A stretch of 64,000 nucleotides of DNA from Marinifilum caeruleilacunae (GCF_013141825.1 NZ_RZNH01000002.1:215522-279521), one strand, 5' to 3'. Shown: positions 38,844-48,165, counted from the first letter of the stretch. Program-made: numbers and translations. Notes: generated from the sequence alone by a model not told the origin.

Positions 38844-38901
38844 ACAACCATCACGCCCAACCAACTACCATCCAACACAAATCATCTCACTCCAATTTTA
38901 A

Positions 38902-39711
38902 ATGAAAGAAAATGCTATGAAAAATTTAACGCTAATTGTATTATGCCTGAGCATGTGTATTTTTTATGCATGCGATCAAAAGCAAATTACAAGCTTAAAA
39001 ATAATGTCTTATAATATCAGGCACGGAGAAGGAATGGATCAAATTTTAGATTTATCTCGTGCTGCCGAAGTGATAAAAGAACAAGGCCCGGATTTGTGTG
39101 GATTGCAAGAAATTGATAAGGATTGCTTACGTTCCAATAAACTTGATCAAACAGATTACCTGGCTCAAAAAACGCAGATGACTGGAACCTTTGGTAAGTT
39201 CATGGACTTTGATGGTGGAGAATACGGCATGGCCAGCCTTTCTGCAAAACCTATCATTTCAACAAAAATATTACACTTGCCTGATGGAATATCAGAAGCT
39301 CGCTCTGCCATAATTCACGAAGTTGAAATCGCCAAAGCTTGCACAATTGTATTTGTAAATGTTCATTTCGATTGGATAGAAAGTGAAGAAGGTATCGCCT
39401 CCCGTTTAAATCAGGCAAAAGTACTTACACAATATATTGATTCAATAAACAAACCAATAATTATAAGCGGCGATTTTAATTGTTCACCAGATTCTCCAAC
39501 CATGAACTATTTTTACGATCAGGGTTTTGAATTTATAAATAAAGGTGAAGATCGTTTAAGCTTTCAGGGAGAACACAAAGCTGAATTGGACCATGTTATT
39601 TTTCGCAATACAAACCATATCAAAATTAAGCCGAAAAGCATATATCTGTTAGAGGAACCTATCGTATCTGATCATCGTCCTTTAATTGCAGAATTAGAAG
39701 TAATTTATTGA
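38902..39711 (+). CDS. Endonuclease/exonuclease/phosphatase (EEP) family lipoprotein
   Basis: A 269-residue lipoprotein (lipobox FYAC, Cys24; a second ATG at 38917 is possible). EEP motifs are in order: MSYNIRHG, LQEID with the catalytic Glu, NVHFDW, ISGDFN, and SDHRPL with the final catalytic His. The family cleaves phosphodiesters of nucleic acids, lipids or inositol phosphates; surface or periplasmic location suggests nutrient phosphate or nucleic acid degradation. The substrate cannot be told. Confidence 0.88.
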   Translation: MKENAMKNLTLIVLCLSMCIFYACDQKQITSLKIMSYNIRHGEGMDQILDLSRAAEVIKEQGPDLCGLQEIDKDCLRSNKLDQTDYLAQKTQMTGTFGKFMDFDGGEYGMASLSAKPIISTKILHLPDGISEARSAIIHEVEIAKACTIVFVNVHFDWIESEEGIASRLNQAKVLTQYIDSINKPIIISGDFNCSPDSPTMNYFYDQGFEFINKGEDRLSFQGEHKAELDHVIFRNTNHIKIKPKSIYLLEEPIVSDHRPLIAELEVIY

Positions 39712-39854
39712 ACTTTCAACTGATTCAGTGGAAAAACAATCGGTATCATTCATTTGAGTTTCAGAGTCATTTTATTCATATTGGCCGCTTCAATATTGGG
39801 CGACCACCAACAAGAACTACACTTCAAAATATCAAGCAATAAAACCTAGGGAAA

Positions 39855-40391
39855 ATGAAAGAAAGATTAATTATCATTTCTGATTTATGGGGAAAAGAAA
39901 AATCCCAATGGTTGAATCATTACACTCAAATTTTAGAAACTAAATTTGACCTGGCGTTTTATGACAGTTGCGAAATCGGTGAAGTAGATAAATCGAATTA
40001 TACCCAAGGTGATTTGCATAAACAATTTGTTAGTGGAGGCATTGAAAAGGCTGTCGAAAAACTGATTGAACTGGAAAAGAGTCCTGTGCATATTCTAGCA
40101 TTTAGTGTTGGAGGTGTAATTGCCTGGAAATTTGGACTTAGGACTAATAATGTCAAGTCTTTAAAATGTGTTTCATCTACAAGGTTAAGGAAAGAAACAA
40201 AAAGACCAAACGGAAAAATAAAACTATATTTTGGAGAAAATGATGAGCATCGGCCTAAATCAGAATGGATAGAGAATATGAAGCTCGAATCCAAACTTAT
40301 AGAAGGAAAAGGACACCAGGTATATATTGAGGCAGACTTTGCCCAAATGGTATGCGAAAGAATAGTAAAACAAAATCACAATACGATTTGA
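39855..40391 (+). CDS. Small alpha/beta hydrolase
   Basis: A 178-residue cytosolic protein with a minimal alpha/beta hydrolase fold. The nucleophile elbow is AFSVGG (Ser at about residue 84), the acid is likely in FGENDEHRP, and the His in EGKGHQVY. No signal peptide. Substrate unknown; family members include thioesterases and carboxylesterases. Confidence 0.75.
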   Translation: MKERLIIISDLWGKEKSQWLNHYTQILETKFDLAFYDSCEIGEVDKSNYTQGDLHKQFVSGGIEKAVEKLIELEKSPVHILAFSVGGVIAWKFGLRTNNVKSLKCVSSTRLRKETKRPNGKIKLYFGENDEHRPKSEWIENMKLESKLIEGKGHQVYIEADFAQMVCERIVKQNHNTI

Positions 40392-40451
40392 AACAAAAGC
40401 CGAACAATCACAACTGTTAGCTCTACAATCCCATTGTTCCAAAAAGCAAAC

Positions 40452-40490
40452 TCAAAAAAAATGGACACCCCGTAAATACAGGGCATCCAT
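40452..40490 (-). terminator. Terminator of iorAB
   Basis: On the minus strand AUGGAUGCCC pairs with GGGUGUCCAU using two G-U pairs, followed by eight T. The pairing is good only on that strand, so it is directional. Confidence 0.87.
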
Positions 40491-40524
40491 TGAGTTTATA
40501 GTAGTCTAGGTCAGATACTAAATA

Positions 40525-41109
40525 TTACTTGTTTTCCTCAGCAAACTTACGTCCTGCGTGAAGAGCCTTAATATTCATTTCAACTACTTCTTCACCTTTA
40601 CGACCGAAAATCTTACGGATACCTTCTTCAAGGTACTCGAAAGGAACATCGATAAATGGAGATGCAGCACCTAACATTACGAAGTTGAATGCACGCTTAG
40701 AACCAGTTGTTTCTTCAGCAATTTTATCTGCATCAATCAATACATAATTTGGCAATTCCTTAATGGTTTTTTCCAATTCTTCCATTTCTGGATAATCAGG
40801 AATATTCACAAAAGGAGTTGAGTTGGTTACTACATATCCACCTTTTTTAAGGTAAGGAAGGTAGCGAAGTGCTTCCATTGGTTCTACCGATAGAATAATA
40901 TCAGCACCACCTGCAGGAATCAAATCTGAATAAATAGGCTTGTCAGAAATTCTCATGAATGACTGAACATCACCACCACGCTGACTCATACCGTGAGTTT
41001 CAGCTTGCTTCATATATAAATCATTGTCTAATGCAGCAGATCCTAAAGCAGCAGCAATGGATAAAATCCCTTGACCACCAACACCTGCTATGACCATATC
41101 TGTTTTCAT
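40525..41109 (-). CDS. iorB: Indolepyruvate:ferredoxin oxidoreductase subunit beta
   Basis: A 194-residue gamma/beta-type subunit with the N-terminal VIAGVGGQG motif, the family THGMSQRGGDV and the late KRAFNFVMLGAAS. With IorA it oxidatively decarboxylates aryl pyruvates from aromatic amino acids to aryl-acetyl-CoA, reducing ferredoxin. It begins 30 bases after iorA and ends at a strong terminator. Confidence 0.93.
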   Translation of the reverse strand: MKTDMVIAGVGGQGILSIAAALGSAALDNDLYMKQAETHGMSQRGGDVQSFMRISDKPIYSDLIPAGGADIILSVEPMEALRYLPYLKKGGYVVTNSTPFVNIPDYPEMEELEKTIKELPNYVLIDADKIAEETTGSKRAFNFVMLGAASPFIDVPFEYLEEGIRKIFGRKGEEVVEMNIKALHAGRKFAEENK

Positions 41110-41139
41110 GTCTTTCTAATTTTTCAGGTTAATAGTTAA

Positions 41140-42765
41140 TTATGCTTTAGCAGCTGCTTTTGCTTTAGCGGCTTTTTTAATTTTCTGATCGCGAACGTTT
41201 TTCTGAACACAAACACGACGAGGAATAATTACAGATACTCCCTGGTATTCGAACTCCTTGCGAAGCATTTCTTTCAAATCGTCACGTTTTTTAGGTACAG
41301 CAGTTAATACATGTAAGTGATCTTCTTCAACTCCTAAACCTTCACAAATAGCTTCAAGCTTGCCTTTTGCAGAAGAGTGCTGACCACCTGTCATCGAGAT
41401 TGATTCGTTATCAGAAATGATTACTGTAATTGGAGTTTTTTCGTTGATTGCATCCAATAAACCAGTCATACCTGAGTGAGTAAATGTAGAGTCACCAATT
41501 ACTGCAACAGAAGGAATCAAACCTGCATCAGCAGCACCTTTGGCCATGGTGATCGAAGCACCCATATCAACGCAAGAGTTAATGGCATTAAATGGAGGCA
41601 ATGCACCCAAAGTGTAACAACCTATATCTGCAAATACACGACCTTCACCATACTCAGCAACTACTTCGTTCAAAGCAGTGTACACATCAATATGCGAACA
41701 CCCAACACACAATGCCGGCGGACGAGCAGATACTAAATTTGGAACTTCAGCACCTTCTTCTACATCGAAGCCTAAAGCTCTACCAACCATTTCTGGTTTC
41801 AACTCACCATCGCGAGATAAAGTACCATCCAAACGACCGATTACAGCTTCTTTTTCCAGATATCCTTTCAACATTTCTTCAACAACAGGATACCCTTCTT
41901 CCAGGATCATTACTTTATCGCACTCACTGGTGATTTTTTGAATCATTGTGCGAGGAATAGGATACTGGCTCACTTTTACAACTGGATATGGACAATCTCC
42001 GTTAGGATAGTTTTCCATTAAGTAGTTGTAACCTAAACCACAGGCGATAATACCCATCGATTTATCAGTACCTTCGGTGTAGGTGTTATATGGTGATTCT
42101 TCGGAAGCAGTTTCGAATTTTGCCTGGTTGTTTAACAACAATTTGTAACGCTTACGCGCGATACCTGGAAGCAATACGAACTGTACCTTATCTTCTGGTA
42201 ATTTCATTTCGTTCTGAGCAACAACCTCAGCAGCGCGAACAACACCTGCACGTGAGTGAGCCAAACGAGTTGTTAATCTAAGTAATACCGGAATTTCACA
42301 AGCTTCAGACAATTCGAATCCGAAACGTGTCATATCGTAAGCTTCTTGCTGGTTCGATGGCTCCAGAATTGGCATCATTGCAAACTTACCATACACACGT
42401 GAATCTTGCTCGTTCTGAGAAGAGTGCATTGATGGATCATCAGCAACAACAATTAACATACCACCATTAGCACCAGTAATGGCTGCATTCATAAAACAGT
42501 CTGCTGCTACGTTCAAACCTACGTGCTTCATACACACCATTGAACGCTTTCCAGCATATGACATTCCCAAAGCAGATTCCATAGCAGTTTTTTCGTTAGC
42601 TGCCCAGTCTCTGTGGATATTTAATTCTTGTGCTTGCTTAGAGTGTTGAATGTACTCTGTAATTTCGGTTGAAGGTGTTCCCGGATAAGCATAAACTCCA
42701 GACATTCCGCCATCGATTGCACCTTGTGCAATGGCTTCTACACCTAATAGTAAAGACTTTTGCAT
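41140..42765 (-). CDS. iorA: Indolepyruvate:ferredoxin oxidoreductase subunit alpha, lacking ferredoxin domain
   Basis: A 541-residue TPP enzyme: pyrimidine-binding domain at the start (VYAYPGTPSTEI), a middle linker, and the PP-binding TPP motif GDSTFTHSG ... IISDN near residue 420. CVGCSHIDVY is retained. Classic IorA ends in a two-cluster [4Fe-4S] ferredoxin domain; here the C-terminus is RRVCVQKNVRDQKIKKAAKAKAAAKA with no CxxCxxC, so the clusters must be supplied elsewhere. Co-transcribed with iorB. Confidence 0.93.
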   Translation of the reverse strand: MQKSLLLGVEAIAQGAIDGGMSGVYAYPGTPSTEITEYIQHSKQAQELNIHRDWAANEKTAMESALGMSYAGKRSMVCMKHVGLNVAADCFMNAAITGANGGMLIVVADDPSMHSSQNEQDSRVYGKFAMMPILEPSNQQEAYDMTRFGFELSEACEIPVLLRLTTRLAHSRAGVVRAAEVVAQNEMKLPEDKVQFVLLPGIARKRYKLLLNNQAKFETASEESPYNTYTEGTDKSMGIIACGLGYNYLMENYPNGDCPYPVVKVSQYPIPRTMIQKITSECDKVMILEEGYPVVEEMLKGYLEKEAVIGRLDGTLSRDGELKPEMVGRALGFDVEEGAEVPNLVSARPPALCVGCSHIDVYTALNEVVAEYGEGRVFADIGCYTLGALPPFNAINSCVDMGASITMAKGAADAGLIPSVAVIGDSTFTHSGMTGLLDAINEKTPITVIISDNESISMTGGQHSSAKGKLEAICEGLGVEEDHLHVLTAVPKKRDDLKEMLRKEFEYQGVSVIIPRRVCVQKNVRDQKIKKAAKAKAAAKA

Positions 42766-42810
42766 GTTATATTTGTTTAACTATTTAGTTTTCTTAGTAT
42801 TCAGTCAACT

Positions 42811-42827
42811 TGCAATTTAAAATTGCA
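42811..42827. promoter_or_regulatory. Palindrome, possible operator of iorAB
   Basis: TGCAATTT-A-AAATTGCA is a perfect 8+8 inverted repeat, 46 bases upstream of the iorA start codon. Position and symmetry fit a repressor or activator site; the regulator is unknown. Confidence 0.45.
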
Positions 42828-42978
42828 GGTATGCGAGAGATGTGATCTTACGATTTGAAGTGCAACACTCCAAATTCAAAAACTCAGTTACAAAATATTG
42901 TGTATAGGAAAACGGATCCTAAAATTTGAGGATCGCGGTAAGGGATGGATTTTACAATCCACCAAAAATTTCTAGGAA

Positions 42979-42993
42979 GCATACTAAGTATGC
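42979..42993. promoter_or_regulatory. Perfect palindrome GCATACT-A-AGTATGC
   Basis: 7+7 base inverted repeat with a single central base. It is a second candidate operator in the same intergenic region. Confidence 0.35.
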
Positions 42994-43201
42994 AAGAACG
43001 TAAAAGTAAAATTCAAAATAATCTTTCATTTCTACTTATAGATTGTAACTCAAATGAGCTTTTCTACTTTTATTTGCTGCTAAAATACCATTATTTAGAT
43101 TAAAGCCAATAAAAAAAGATTCCACAAGGATTTTTTAGATTCATTTCAAATAACGAAAACGGTTGCGTAAACTTGTATTTTCACATCTGCACAAGTCGAA
43201 A

Positions 43202-43999
43202 CTACCTGGTTTTCTTTAAAATATTCGGCTTTATCGATCCGAAGGAATCAAAAATGTGACGATTGGCCAGAAGAATACAGATCATTAAATTAAGCGTACT
43301 GCCTACAAAAACCGCCAACATGATTAAAATTTGATATTTGATGGCAACCACCGGCGAACTTCCTCCCAGTATCTGTCCTGTCATCATTCCGGGTAAGGAT
43401 ATCAAGCCAATTACCGACATGGTTGCAATTAATGGGTTTAATCCTTTACGGATAGATGAACTGATAAAAGGTTCCAGGGCTTTCTTCCTGCTCGATCCGT
43501 TGATCAGAAGAAAATAGTACAAATCCTGCTCCTTGTCCAGGCGATCGAAGTAATTGCTAACCCCAACAATATTATGATTTAAGGCATTGCCCAATACCAT
43601 TCCCGTTATGGGAATAAAATACCTGGCATCAAAGACATAATCCAATCGGATAATCCATCCCAGGAAAAAGGCATCTAAAATTACAATGCTGGTAAATCCG
43701 GCAATAAAAAATGGCAAGAGGAAATATTTGTAGTTTAATCCAACCCGTTTCACGGTAGTATATGCACCAACCATTACCATGGCAATTACCCAGCTCGCAT
43801 TGATCCAGGCATTGTTCCATTCAAAAATGTATTCAAGGTAAACAGCTATAAGCGATAACTGAATAATCATTCGCAGAATGGAAATTAAAGTTTCCTTGAT
43901 AATTCTTACCTTAAAATAGATGAAACCAATAATGGGTAACACCATCAGTAAAAATCCCAGTGCAAGACTATATATGCTAATATCTAATGTTTCGTTCAT
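43202..43999 (-). CDS. fetB: FetB/UPF0014-family ABC transporter permease
   Basis: A membrane protein of about 265 residues with six or seven TM segments; the ATG at 43999 (MNETLDISIYS) lies two bases after the fetA-like stop and is preferred to a start at 44026 inside it. Family motifs: RMIIQLSLIAVYLEYIF, ITGMVLGNALNHNIVGVSNY, GLISLPGMMTGQILGG. In E. coli FetAB (YbbLM) exports iron and confers peroxide resistance; metal specificity here is inferred from family only. Confidence 0.88.
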   Translation of the reverse strand: MNETLDISIYSLALGFLLMVLPIIGFIYFKVRIIKETLISILRMIIQLSLIAVYLEYIFEWNNAWINASWVIAMVMVGAYTTVKRVGLNYKYFLLPFFIAGFTSIVILDAFFLGWIIRLDYVFDARYFIPITGMVLGNALNHNIVGVSNYFDRLDKEQDLYYFLLINGSSRKKALEPFISSSIRKGLNPLIATMSVIGLISLPGMMTGQILGGSSPVVAIKYQILIMLAVFVGSTLNLMICILLANRHIFDSFGSIKPNILKKTR

Positions 44000-44001
44000 G
44001 T

Positions 44002-44598
44002 TTATAATTTGATAATGCTTGAACATTGCTCAATCCACCTTTTATTGTGCGATGTGGATACAATTGTTTTACCCTTCAATCCATTAATAACATGAATAAA
44101 CTGATCAATGGAGTCATCATCCAGGGCTGAGACCGGCTCGTCAAGAAGCAGAATTGGTTTATCCAGGCTTAAACAGGCTGCCATCACCATTCTTTGCTTT
44201 TGTCCCCCGCTTACTTCAGTAAAAAGCTTTTCTTTGCCATTGCTGGCAATTCCCAATTGATCAAGATAATGATGATATAGCTCCAGATTCTCTGATTGAA
44301 AATCAAGCAATTCTGTTAACTCTTTTCCTGAATTAACAGGCAAGTGTATGTTTTGTGGTAACCAGACTATTTTTTTTCTGGCATCGAAAATATTGGTGGC
44401 GTTAAGTTCCTTTCCATCAATAAAAATTTTGCCCGAATCGGGTTTAATAATACCCAAAATCAATTTCAATAAACTGGATTTCCCTTTGCCCGATGGTCCA
44501 CTTAAGCACAAAGATCCTCCCTGGTCTAAATCGAAACTTAAATTTTCACAGATGACCAGCTCACCGAACCTTAAACTTACATTCTCAAATTTTATCAT
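44002..44598 (-). CDS. fetA: FetA-like ABC transporter ATP-binding protein
   Basis: A 198-residue nucleotide-binding domain: Walker A GPSGKGKSS (34-42), Q-loop LPQNIHLP, signature VSGGQKQRM, Walker B ILLLDEPVSALDD, H-loop STSHNKRW. Short for an ABC ATPase, as usual for FetA/YbbL. It pairs with the permease gene two bases downstream. Confidence 0.9.
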   Translation of the reverse strand: MIKFENVSLRFGELVICENLSFDLDQGGSLCLSGPSGKGKSSLLKLILGIIKPDSGKIFIDGKELNATNIFDARKKIVWLPQNIHLPVNSGKELTELLDFQSENLELYHHYLDQLGIASNGKEKLFTEVSGGQKQRMVMAACLSLDKPILLLDEPVSALDDDSIDQFIHVINGLKGKTIVSTSHNKRWIEQCSSIIKL

Positions 44599-44720
44599 GA
44601 TAATAATACCTTATCAACGAAAGTAAGTTTAATTTAAATGACTACGAGAATTTTTCTTGCATTTCTTTCGAATCAATAATCATCCTTTCATAAATTATGA
44701 GAGTATTCTCAATTCCTACA

Positions 44721-44738
44721 GTGTGAAATATATCACAC
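44721..44738. promoter_or_regulatory. CRP/FNR-family operator candidate
   Basis: GTGTGA-AATATA-TCACAC contains TGTGA-N6-TCACA, the consensus of the CRP branch of the CRP/FNR superfamily, with a perfect outer palindrome. It lies between divergent fetAB and the sulfur fusion gene, about 110 bases upstream of the -7 box of the latter. Confidence 0.5.
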
Positions 44739-44847
44739 CCATCCTTACCAACTGTATTTCTGCCCATTACGTCTACACCTCCTTCAAACATGCTTTACAA
44801 CAGCTCTTCATAGAAGTAAAACATAGCGAATCATTCCAATGAAGTTT

Positions 44848-44855
44848 TACTTTTG
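44848..44855 (+). promoter_or_regulatory. -7 box of the sulfur fusion gene
   Basis: TACTTTTG matches TAnnTTTG, 67 bases before the ATG at 44923. Confidence 0.5.
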
Positions 44856-44922
44856 CACCAATTACATCTAGATGTGTAGATGTGTTTATTTCTATAGATA
44901 TTAATTTTTACAAAATATTCCA

Positions 44923-47403
44923 ATGGCAAAATTTTTAATTGTAGGTGGTGTTGCAGGAGGCGCAACAACTGCAGCTCGTCTAAGAAGAATGGACGAGTCG
45001 GCAGAAATTATCATGTTTGAACGAGGCGAGCATATTTCTTATGCAAATTGTGGATTGCCGTACTATGTGGGTGGAGTGATCACCGAAAGGGAAAACCTCC
45101 TGTTGCAAACACCAGAAAGTTTTCACAAAAGATTGAATGTTGATGTTCGCGTTAAAAACGAGGTGATTAAAATCAATCGCGAAGAAAAAACGGTTGAAGT
45201 AAAGGATCTTTCGAACAATACAACTTATACCGAAAACTACGATAAACTCATTGTATCGCCAGGTGCGGAACCCATTAAACCACCCATTCCAGGAATCAAT
45301 GACAAAGCCATTTTTACGGTTCGAAATGTAAAAGATACCGACAAGATTAAAAAGTTTCACAAAGAACATCAACCACAAAAAGCTGTTGTGGTTGGTGCCG
45401 GTTTTATTGGTTTGGAAATGGCCGAAAACCTTCATCATTTAGGCATGATGCTTACCATTGTGGAAATGGCAGAACAGGTTATGACCCCTCTCGATTACGA
45501 AATGGCTGCTGTTGTTCATCAGCATTTAAAAACCAAAAATGTTGAGTTTTATTTAAAAGATGGCGTGAGCGAGTTTGAACGAAAAGGAGACTACCTGGAG
45601 ATTCGTTTACAGTCAGGAAGAAAAATAGAGGCCGATATGGTCATCCTATCCATTGGCGTTCGTCCCGAAACAAAGTTGATTAAAGAAGCTGGAATTGAAC
45701 TGGCACCCAACGGAGGCATACAGGTGAATGAATACCTTCAAACCAGCGATGAGCACATCTATGCTTTGGGCGATGCCATTGCATTTCCTCATCCCATAAC
45801 CGGCAAATATACCAATGCCTATCTTGCAGGTCCGGCAAACAAGCAAGGCAGAATGCTGGCCAATAATTTGATATTGGGTCATAAGTTTGCCTACAAGGGT
45901 GCAATTGCCACAGCCATTGCCAAGGTTTTTGATTTAACTGTGGGTTCAACCGGATTGGCCGAGAAAGTATTAAAGAAAGAAGGCTTCGAGTATGTTTCCA
46001 ATATCACACATAGCGGTTCGCATGCCGGATATTACCCTGGTGCAACGCCAACTAGTATTAAACTCATGTTTCATCCAAAATCGGGCAAGCTTTATGGTGC
46101 ACAGGTATTGGGATACGAAGGCGTTGACAAGCGCACCGATCTGATTGCTACTGTTCTGCAAAAGGGTGGAACAATTTATGATCTGCAGGAAATAGAACAT
46201 GCCTATGCCCCACCCTATTCCTCGGCAAAAGATCCTGTAAACCAGGCTGGTTTTACTGCTGGAAATATTATCGAAGGTCTTGTAAAAATTATCCATTGGG
46301 ATGAACTCTATCAGCTTCATGCACCTAACAATTATATTTTGGACGTTAGAACACCAGACGAATATGAATTGGGCAAAATTGAGGGTTCGGTGAATATTGA
46401 GGTGGATCAGATCAGAAATCGTTTAGATGAGATACCGAAGGACAAAAAAATTATTATTTACTGTGGAGTTGGCTTGAGGGGATATTTTGCTGCACGTATT
46501 CTGATGCAGAAAGGATTTACCGAAGTATACAACCTTAGTGGTGGTTACAAAACCTACGAGCATGCTACCTGCAAGCAAAGCAACGAAGACATTTTTGAAT
46601 CGAGCTATATCGCGCGCGATGGCCATATTTACAGGGGAAAACCAACAGAAGAGCAAGCAGAAGAGCCAAAAAACACGAAAACCATTCAGGTCGATGCTTG
46701 TGGATTACAATGCCCGGGTCCGATTATCAAATTAAAACAGGAAATGGACAAGCTGGAAAACGGACAGCGTTTACAGCAAAAAGTAACAGATGCCGGTTTT
46801 GTAAAAGATGCAGAAGCCTGGTGTAAAATGACTGGTAACAAATTAATTTCTATTGATTCTGAGAAAGGCATTTACACTGCCGTGATAGAAAAACAAAAAC
46901 AGGAAATGAAAACCGCTCATCATGCTCAATTGCCAAAAAACAAAACCATGGTTGTATTCTCTGATGATATGGATCGTGCCCTGGCCTCATTGGTAATTGC
47001 AAATGGTGCAGCCGCCACTGGAAGTAAAGTAACGCTATTCTTCACTTTCTGGGGCTTAAACATCATTAAAAAAACAGATAAACCAAAGGTTGAAAAAGAT
47101 TTAATGGGCAAAATGTTTGGCAAAATGATGGCCAAGGGAGCCGATGACCTTAAACTCTCGAAAATGAATATGATGGGCCTTGGCTCAAAAATGATGAAGA
47201 AGAGAATGCTTTCGAAGAAAGTAGATTCTTTGGAAGACATGTTGAAAACAGCAATGGAAAATGGTGTAGAAATGATTGCCTGTCAAATGTCGATGGATGT
47301 AATGGGTGTTGCTGCAGAAGAATTGCTCGATGGTGTTCAAATTGGAGGAGTGGCAACTTACCTTTCGGAGGCTGAGCAATCCAATCTGAATTTGTTTATT
47401 TAA
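44923..47403 (+). CDS. CoA-disulfide reductase fused to rhodanese, TusA and DsrE2 domains
   Basis: An 826-residue fusion. Residues 1-445: FAD/NAD(P)H disulfide oxidoreductase of the CoA-disulfide reductase family, with GGVAGGATTAARLR and redox Cys43 in YANCGLPYYVGG. Residues about 460-550: rhodanese with Cys514 in IYCGVGLRG. Residues 587-655: TusA-like domain with Cys597 in GLQCPGP. Residues about 673-826: DsrE2/peroxiredoxin-like domain with Cys787 in ACQMSMDVMG. Four potential sulfur-carrying Cys in one chain suggest persulfide relay from CoA-persulfide or polysulfide to an acceptor. The domain set is known for Bacteroidota and other anaerobes; substrate is inferred. Confidence 0.93.
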   Translation: MAKFLIVGGVAGGATTAARLRRMDESAEIIMFERGEHISYANCGLPYYVGGVITERENLLLQTPESFHKRLNVDVRVKNEVIKINREEKTVEVKDLSNNTTYTENYDKLIVSPGAEPIKPPIPGINDKAIFTVRNVKDTDKIKKFHKEHQPQKAVVVGAGFIGLEMAENLHHLGMMLTIVEMAEQVMTPLDYEMAAVVHQHLKTKNVEFYLKDGVSEFERKGDYLEIRLQSGRKIEADMVILSIGVRPETKLIKEAGIELAPNGGIQVNEYLQTSDEHIYALGDAIAFPHPITGKYTNAYLAGPANKQGRMLANNLILGHKFAYKGAIATAIAKVFDLTVGSTGLAEKVLKKEGFEYVSNITHSGSHAGYYPGATPTSIKLMFHPKSGKLYGAQVLGYEGVDKRTDLIATVLQKGGTIYDLQEIEHAYAPPYSSAKDPVNQAGFTAGNIIEGLVKIIHWDELYQLHAPNNYILDVRTPDEYELGKIEGSVNIEVDQIRNRLDEIPKDKKIIIYCGVGLRGYFAARILMQKGFTEVYNLSGGYKTYEHATCKQSNEDIFESSYIARDGHIYRGKPTEEQAEEPKNTKTIQVDACGLQCPGPIIKLKQEMDKLENGQRLQQKVTDAGFVKDAEAWCKMTGNKLISIDSEKGIYTAVIEKQKQEMKTAHHAQLPKNKTMVVFSDDMDRALASLVIANGAAATGSKVTLFFTFWGLNIIKKTDKPKVEKDLMGKMFGKMMAKGADDLKLSKMNMMGLGSKMMKKRMLSKKVDSLEDMLKTAMENGVEMIACQMSMDVMGVAAEELLDGVQIGGVATYLSEAEQSNLNLFI

Positions 47404-47410
47404 AGTCTTA

Positions 47411-47451
47411 AAATTAAACCTGTCAGTTGAAGATACTGACAGGTTTAATTT
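47411..47451. terminator. Bidirectional terminator with perfect 17-bp stem
   Basis: AAATTAAACCTGTCAGT (47411-47427) and ACTGACAGGTTTAATTT (47435-47451) form a perfect stem, with T-rich flanks on both strands. It lies between the sulfur fusion gene and the convergent XRE gene, ending one base before the latter's stop codon. Confidence 0.92.
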
Positions 47452-47652
47452 TTAATCATTCTCTTCCAATAGGAAAATATCTTCTACATTACATTCGAAA
47501 AAACGTGCCATTTTTAGTGCTAAAACAGTTGATGGTACAAATTTACCCTTCTCTATAGCATTTATCGTTTGTCTTGAAACACCAAGTTTGTAGGCTAAAC
47601 CGGCCTGAGTGATATCTTTTTTAGCTCTTTCTACCTTGATTGTATTTTTCAC
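47452..47652 (-). CDS. XRE-family HTH regulator (YozG-like)
   Basis: A 66-residue single HTH protein; AYKLGVSRQTINAIEKGKF is the recognition region, and the acidic end (FLLEEND) is typical. It follows the small membrane protein gene by 30 bases; such pairs are a common small operon type in Bacteria, where the membrane protein may respond to the regulator. Targets unknown. Confidence 0.88.
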   Translation of the reverse strand: MKNTIKVERAKKDITQAGLAYKLGVSRQTINAIEKGKFVPSTVLALKMARFFECNVEDIFLLEEND

Positions 47653-47682
47653 AGTTGTCCTCCTTGAAAAGTGTTCTTTATC

Positions 47683-48165
47683 TTAAGCAATTGCATATTT
47701 ACTATACTTATTGTAATAATATAGGAATGTATAGAATATTAAATGTAACTGTAAAATATAAAATCCTTCTAATTCATATGCAGGTCGCAACCAATATATT
47801 AGTCCAGTAATAATCCAGGTAATAAATAGAGCCTGAGTCAAACATTTTCCTCTTAGTTGCTGATAAAACTCATCTTCACTTTTTTCCTTTGAAAATAAAT
47901 AAAGGGTAAAACCAGCAATAGATAATAATAAACTCCAATCTAAATACACCGATTTCTCCTCTGTAGTAAAATAAGGTGTATAAGATAAAGTTTGATCTAA
48001 TTCTTCAGAACTGGCGTTTATTGCTTCACTGAACTCGACTCCTTCTTCAACACCAAGGAAGCCACGCATAAAATCATCAACATTACCTATGCATGACAAA
48101 ACAATTGCTGTTAACACAAGAAATGCACCAACATACTTTAATTGATATGGAAAATACGTTTTCAT
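47683..48165 (-). CDS. Small multi-pass membrane protein, partner of XRE regulator
   Basis: A 160-residue protein with four membrane segments (about 10-28, 75-90, 112-127, 135-152) and an acidic periplasmic stretch between the first two. No family recognised with certainty. Upstream partner in the same operon as the XRE gene. Confidence 0.75.
   Translation of the reverse strand: MKTYFPYQLKYVGAFLVLTAIVLSCIGNVDDFMRGFLGVEEGVEFSEAINASSEELDQTLSYTPYFTTEEKSVYLDWSLLLSIAGFTLYLFSKEKSEDEFYQQLRGKCLTQALFITWIITGLIYWLRPAYELEGFYILQLHLIFYTFLYYYNKYSKYAIA

Larger units (their letters stand above)
42766..43201. other. Palindrome-rich intergenic region upstream of iorAB
   Basis: 436 bases with no gene between iorA and the FetB-like gene. 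It contains the inverted repeats at 42811-42827, 42946-42961 and 42979-42993. No clear TAnnTTTG box was found. Confidence 0.6.
44599..44922. other. Divergent intergenic region with CRP/FNR-type palindrome
   Basis: 324 bases between the FetAB unit and the sulfur fusion gene. It holds the operator-like palindrome at 44721-44738 and the promoter box at 44848-44855. Nothing else recognised. Confidence 0.6.
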
